DNA of 64,000 nucleotides, taken from contig NZ_JNZA01000029.1 in assembly GCF_000717345.1 (NCBI RefSeq), forward strand, positions 1 to 64,000, written 5' to 3'. The translations under genes and the position numbers were made by a program. The notes below the pieces were generated by a model. The model made no database searches, was not told the origin of the DNA, and saw only the letters and a program-made list of their open reading frames with translations. Shown one piece after another: positions 60,358 to 64,000 of the stretch; the stretch's first letter is position 1; each line of letters begins with the position of its first letter. The DNA comes from Streptomyces lydicus. Its GTDB lineage: Bacteria > Actinomycetota > Actinomycetes > Streptomycetales > Streptomycetaceae.

Positions 60358-62418
60358 TCAGGGGCAGTTGAACTCGCACCATACGCACTTTCCGCCGCCG
60401 CGCGGCTCCACACCCCAGACATCCGCGAGACGGTCCACGAGGAGCAGTCCCCGCCCCGAGACGCCGGCCTCGCCCGGTTCGCGGCGTCGCGGCAGGCTGC
60501 TGGAGTGGTCCTCCACCTCCAGCCGCAACCGTCGCTCGACGCTGTGCGGCATCCGGATGTTGACCACCGCCTCGCCGTCGGTGTGCAGCAGCGCGTTGGT
60601 GATCAGCTCGTCGGCGACCAGCTCGATCTCCTCGGAACGTTCGGCCGCGCCCCAGGCGCGCACCGCGGCCCGGATCATGTGCCGGGCCGCGGAGAGCCCT
60701 TCGGGGTCGGCGGGCGCGATGTGCTGCCGGAAGCGCCCCACGGTGTCGTGCTCGGGGGCGCCGAGGCGGCGCATCAGCAGCAGCGCCATGTCGTCGTCGC
60801 CGGCGCGGTCCGCCCCGCAGAGCCGGTCGGCGAGCTGCTGGACGTCCTGCGGGCCGTCGCGGACCTCGCGGGCCAACTGCCGCATTCCGTCGTCGAGATC
60901 GATGCCGGGCCGCTCGACGATCCCGTCGGTGCACAGCAGCAGGGTGTCGCCGGGGGCGAGCTGGACGGTGGTGACGGGGTAGTCGAGCCGCCGGAATTCG
61001 GAGGAGATGCCGAGCGGCAGCCCGCCGGCCACCGGCAGCCGCCGGCAGAGGCCCTCGGCGTGCCGCAGCAGCGGGTCCACATGGCCGGCCCGCACGATCC
61101 GGGCCGCGCCGGTGGTCAGGTCCGCGTCCACATAGATGCAGGTGGCGAAGCGCTCGGTCTCCAGTTCGTTGAGGAAGGCGGAGGCCCGGCCCATGACGGT
61201 GGCGGGGCTGTGCCCCTCGGCGGCGTAGGCGCGCAGCACGATCCGTAGTTGGCCCATCAGCGCCGCGGCCTGGGTGTCGTGCCCCTGGACGTCGCCGATG
61301 ACGGCGGCGACCCGGCCGTTGGGCAGGGGGATGACGTCGTACCAGTCGCCGCCGATGTCGCGGCCCATCCGGGCGGAGCGGTAGCGGACGGCGATCTGGG
61401 CGCCGGGGACGCCGGGGATCCTGCGCGGCAGCATCGCCTGCTGGAGTTCGGCGGCGAGGTCGTGCTCCTGGTCGTAGAGCATGGCGCGGGCCAGGCTCTG
61501 CGCGATGCTGCTGCCGAGCGCCAGCAGGACGTTGCGCTCCTGGTCCCCGAAGGAGCTCTCGCGCTCGAAGAACAGGCCGATCACGCCGATCGGGCGGCCC
61601 TGGGCGATCAGCGGCAGATACGCGGCGGAGTTGACGTTCAGCGGCTCGATGGCGTGCCACAGCCGCGGGTAGTTGTTCCGGAACTGGGCGCGGCTGTGCA
61701 CATAGCGCGGGGTGAGGGTGCGGACCACCTCACTCATCGGGAATTCGTCGCCGACCCGGGTGTACTCCAGGTCGGGGACGAAGCTGCCCGCCTTGCCCTC
61801 GGAGACCAGCCGGATGCGGCCGGCCTCGACGAGGCCGAGGATGATGTTCTCCGCGCCCAGCCGGCTCAGCCCCTGTTCGTCGGCGAGCACCGCGATCACT
61901 TCGCGGACCGTTCTGGCGTGCGCCAGGGCCGCGGTGGTCCGCTCGACGACGCTGGTGTGCCGGCGGCGCTCCTCATCGACCGCGAGCCGCTCGGCCGCAT
62001 GGGTGTATTCGTGGCTGGCGTCGCGGACCACGCCGATGATCCGGCGGGGCCGGCCGGAGCGGTCGCGGCGGATGCTGCCCTGCGTGTGCGTCCAGCGCAG
62101 CCCGCCGTCGCGCAGCCGTACCCGGAAGTAGGCGCCGTAGGAGTCGCTGCCGTCCTTGAGCGCGCGGGCCACCAGGGCGTCCAGGCGGGACGCCTCGTGA
62201 GCCGGGACGCGGGTGTTGAGCGTCTCGGGCCGGTCGTCGTACTCGGACGGGGGCAGGTCGAAGACCTCGAGGGCGGGCGGGTCCATGTGCATCAGCCCGC
62301 TGTCGAGGTCCCAGTCGAAGCCGCCCATGCCGTTGAGGGCCAGCGTCAGGTCCGGGTGGGCGGGCCAGTCGTCCGGCACCGACACGGTGGGCCGCTTGGC
62401 TCCCCGGCGGTCAGCCAT
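60358..62418 (-). CDS. PAS-GAF-PP2C (SpoIIE)-HATPase signalling protein
   Basis: 686 residues. PAS-like N-terminus (about 30-140; WDLDSGLMHMDPPALEVFD), a GAF domain (about 165-320), a SpoIIE/PP2C phosphatase (AVRYRSARMGRDIGGDWYDV, VIGDVQGHDTQAAALM, DTLLLCTDGIVERPG), and a C-terminal HATPase-c2 anti-sigma kinase (ELVADELITNALLHTDG, GRGLLLVDRLADVWGV). It likely dephosphorylates an anti-anti-sigma factor and may also phosphorylate or bind one, so it tunes stress sigma factor activity. The start may be 62418 or 62436 (six residues longer). Ribosome-binding site is weak for both. Confidence 0.92.
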   Translation of the reverse strand: MADRRGAKRPTVSVPDDWPAHPDLTLALNGMGGFDWDLDSGLMHMDPPALEVFDLPPSEYDDRPETLNTRVPAHEASRLDALVARALKDGSDSYGAYFRVRLRDGGLRWTHTQGSIRRDRSGRPRRIIGVVRDASHEYTHAAERLAVDEERRRHTSVVERTTAALAHARTVREVIAVLADEQGLSRLGAENIILGLVEAGRIRLVSEGKAGSFVPDLEYTRVGDEFPMSEVVRTLTPRYVHSRAQFRNNYPRLWHAIEPLNVNSAAYLPLIAQGRPIGVIGLFFERESSFGDQERNVLLALGSSIAQSLARAMLYDQEHDLAAELQQAMLPRRIPGVPGAQIAVRYRSARMGRDIGGDWYDVIPLPNGRVAAVIGDVQGHDTQAAALMGQLRIVLRAYAAEGHSPATVMGRASAFLNELETERFATCIYVDADLTTGAARIVRAGHVDPLLRHAEGLCRRLPVAGGLPLGISSEFRRLDYPVTTVQLAPGDTLLLCTDGIVERPGIDLDDGMRQLAREVRDGPQDVQQLADRLCGADRAGDDDMALLLMRRLGAPEHDTVGRFRQHIAPADPEGLSAARHMIRAAVRAWGAAERSEEIELVADELITNALLHTDGEAVVNIRMPHSVERRLRLEVEDHSSSLPRRREPGEAGVSGRGLLLVDRLADVWGVEPRGGGKCVWCEFNCP

Positions 62419-62588
62419 GTCGTCACTTTGCCACATTCGCCGGATTCGCGGCGGGTGGACGACGTCCCCGAACGCTCCGGCCGCCCCACCCGCACCGAAC
62501 CTGACTCACGCATCAGCAACCCTCATCACGCCACCCACTCAACCGGGAAACAACAGGACTTTCCCCCCTCTGGTCTCCCTCCACACCA

Positions 62589-62618
62589 TTGCGATGTTCT
62601 CAACGCTCCTGTTACGGT
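62589..62618 (+). promoter_or_regulatory. Promoter giving a nearly leaderless transcript
   Basis: TTGCGA at 62589-62594, an 18-base spacer and TACGGT at 62613-62618. The predicted start of transcription is about 62625, only two bases before the ATG at 62627. No Shine-Dalgarno is visible, in keeping with leaderless translation, which is common in Streptomyces. Confidence 0.5.
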
Positions 62619-62626
62619 CCCGGACC

Positions 62627-63502
62627 ATGAAGGACGCCCCCGCAGAGGACTCCGGAGCCCGGATCACCGACGAGGCCGGAGACGTCACCGGCCGTGTCCG
62701 GCAGGTGATCACCCGGCTCGGCTGCAGCCAGCGCGAGTTCGCCCGCCGGATCGTCATGGACCCCTCGAAACTGTCCAGGTCACTCGGCGGTACCCGGCGC
62801 TTCGCACTGGCCGAGATCGTGCGCATCGCCGACATCGGCGGGGTCGACACCGGCTGGCTGCTGGGCGCCCCTGAGCGGCCGACGGCGGCGGCACCCGGCC
62901 GCGAGCCGGCGGCCGTCCCCGAGGGCGGGCGCCCCCTGCAGATCGTCCGGGAGACCGTGCGGCTGATCGCCGAGCACGGCTTCCACGGCGTACGGGTCGC
63001 CGACATCGCGGCGGCCTGCGGCACCAGCCCCGCCGCCGTGCACTACCACTTCCCCGGCCGCGACGAACTGCTGGAAGCGGCCGTGCGCTGGTGCATGGAC
63101 GAGGACACCGCCCGGCGCGCCGCGGGCCTGGCCGAGGCCCCCGACGCCCGCGCGGAGCTGCTGCACCTGATCGCGCTGCAGACCCCGCGCAGCGAACAGC
63201 AGAGGCGTCAGTGGCTGGTGTGGCTCGACCTGTGGGCGCAGGCCGCCCGCTCCACCGCCGTGGGACAACTGCACGAGCACTACTACCGGCAGTGGCGCGC
63301 CACCGTCGCCGACGTCTTGCGGCGCGGCATCGACCAGGGCGTCTTCCGCCCCGTCGATCCGGAGTTCACCGCGCTGCGGCTCACCGCGCTGATCGACGGC
63401 CTGGCCACCCAGGTGCTCGCCACCGCACCGGACAGCACCGGACCGGACACGATGCACGCCGCGCTGCTGGCCTTCGTGGCGAGCGAACTCACCGCCGCCT
63501 GA
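62627..63502 (+). CDS. Two-HTH regulator: XRE-like domain followed by TetR domain
   Basis: 291 residues. Residues 14-75 look like an XRE/Cro HTH ([20 protein letters not shown], then [18 protein letters not shown]). Residues 95-290 are a TetR protein with [24 protein letters not shown] and an effector-binding C-terminus with Trp-rich helix [14 protein letters not shown]. Such fused regulators are uncommon but known in actinobacteria near catabolic genes. It precedes the BKACE-type gene by 49 bases on the same strand, so it may regulate that gene or be co-transcribed. An ATG at 62594 is a possible alternative. Confidence 0.85.
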   Translation: MKDAPAEDSGARITDEAGDVTGRVRQVITRLGCSQREFARRIVMDPSKLSRSLGGTRRFALAEIVRIADIGGVDTGWLLGAPERPTAAAPGREPAAVPEGGRPLQIVRETVRLIAEHGFHGVRVADIAAACGTSPAAVHYHFPGRDELLEAAVRWCMDEDTARRAAGLAEAPDARAELLHLIALQTPRSEQQRRQWLVWLDLWAQAARSTAVGQLHEHYYRQWRATVADVLRRGIDQGVFRPVDPEFTALRLTALIDGLATQVLATAPDSTGPDTMHAALLAFVASELTAA

Positions 63503-63551
63503 GGGCCTGCCGCCCCTCTTCCGCCCCGCCACCCCGACCGAAGGGACCCCC

Positions 63552-64000
63552 GTGAACCACGAGGTCATCATCACCTGCGCGCTGACCGGCGCCGGGGACA
63601 CCGTCCGCCGCTCCCCGCACGTCCCCGTGACGCCGGAGCAGATCGCCGCTTCCGCCGTCGAAGCGGCCGCCGCGGGCGCCGCCGTGGTGCACATCCACGT
63701 ACGCGACCCCGAGACCGGCGACCCCTCCCGCGACCCGCGGCTCTACGCGGAGGTCGTCGACCGCATCAAGCAGACCGGCATCGACGTCGTCATCAACCTC
63801 ACCGCCGGCATGGGCGGCGACCTGGTGATCGACCCGGACCGCCCGCTCCGGCAGCTGCCCGGTACGGACCTGGTCGGCGGCCTGGAGCGGCTCCCGCACG
63901 TCGAGGAGCTGCTCCCCGACATCTGCACCCTGGACTGCGGCTCGCTCAATTTCGGCGACGGCTCCAACCTCTACGTGTCCACGCCCGACATGCTGCGGGC
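63552..64000 (+). CDS. Beta-keto acid cleavage enzyme (BKACE, DUF849), 5' part
   Basis: Partial, at least 149 residues. GTG at 63552 after GAAGGGACCCCC. The start reads [14 protein letters not shown], like 3-keto-5-aminohexanoate cleavage enzymes, then [12 protein letters not shown] with the zinc His-x-His, [12 protein letters not shown] and [11 protein letters not shown]. The family condenses a beta-keto acid with acetyl-CoA to split it. Known members act in lysine fermentation and in carnitine (dehydrocarnitine) degradation. With a TetR-type regulator upstream, a catabolic role is likely. The gene continues past 64000. Confidence 0.9.
   Translation, partial: MNHEVIITCALTGAGDTVRRSPHVPVTPEQIAASAVEAAAAGAAVVHIHVRDPETGDPSRDPRLYAEVVDRIKQTGIDVVINLTAGMGGDLVIDPDRPLRQLPGTDLVGGLERLPHVEELLPDICTLDCGSLNFGDGSNLYVSTPDMLR

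Noticed and set aside
58838..60982. 714-codon plus-strand frame across the GS-like gene
   Set aside because: Shadow of the minus-strand GS and phosphatase genes; low-complexity product.

Overview
The window looks like a piece of a Streptomyces chromosome. Base composition is very G+C-rich, third codon positions are almost all G or C, GTG starts and GTGA/ATGA stop-start overlaps are common, and the gene families (SpoIIE-type phosphatase, CYP102 and CYP105 P450s, DUF1990, GlnA-like enzymes, many TetR regulators) fit that genus. I see no rRNA, tRNA, CRISPR array, insertion sequence or prophage. About 47 protein genes are supported, with roughly equal numbers on the two strands, and the last gene runs off the right edge.

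Left part (1-7.2 kb): a self-sufficient CYP102-type P450-reductase fusion faces a PAS/HTH regulator across a short palindrome-bearing promoter region. A stress block follows on the plus strand: UspA, dodecin and an amino-acid permease closed by a strong terminator. A small secreted protein is encoded on the minus strand. 7.5-17.6 kb: an unknown helical protein, a secreted GH92 mannosidase with a promoter and LacI-like operator, an EF-hand protein, then a minus-strand operon TetR - CYP105 P450 - 3Fe-4S ferredoxin - ferredoxin reductase - UvrA-like ATPase. That operon pairs a complete class I P450 chain with a DNA-binding ABC protein of the type often linked to drug resistance. Two of its genes carry in-frame palindromic repeat insertions.

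17.7-33.6 kb: a CapA-like lipoprotein, an alpha/beta hydrolase, an Mrr nuclease-TerD fusion with a TTA codon, a DUF1330 protein, and a run of carbohydrate enzymes (GH36 alpha-galactosidase, GH105 unsaturated glucuronyl hydrolase, GH29 alpha-L-fucosidase) interleaved with an F420-type reductase-hemerythrin fusion and an acyl-CoA ligase. Two tandem small ORFs, bounded by a large terminator, lie just before a lipase-maturation-factor-like membrane protein. 33.5-45.6 kb: a TPR protein, a Tat-secreted lactonase, an amino-acid permease, a PaaX regulator facing an AidB-like acyl-CoA dehydrogenase and enoyl-CoA hydratase, DUF1990, a secreted phosphoesterase, a semialdehyde dehydrogenase, a tiny proline-rich protein and an L,D-transpeptidase-like protein.

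45.6-54.4 kb: a four-gene oligopeptide ABC importer operon (binding protein, two permeases, double ATPase) faces a ROK regulator and an M81 (MlrC-like) metallopeptidase, with an inverted repeat between them. This reads as an import-and-cleave module for a specific peptide-like substrate. 54.4-64 kb: an alpha/beta hydrolase with its divergent TetR, an MFS exporter with a vestigial duplicate of its own 3' end, a translationally coupled glutamine-synthetase-like enzyme and amidohydrolase, a PAS-GAF-PP2C-kinase signalling protein, and a two-HTH (XRE plus TetR) regulator leading into a beta-keto acid cleavage enzyme cut by the window edge.

Functions are assigned from sequence motifs and recalled family features only. 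Starts were chosen by ribosome-binding site, overlap and homology, and are uncertain where stated.
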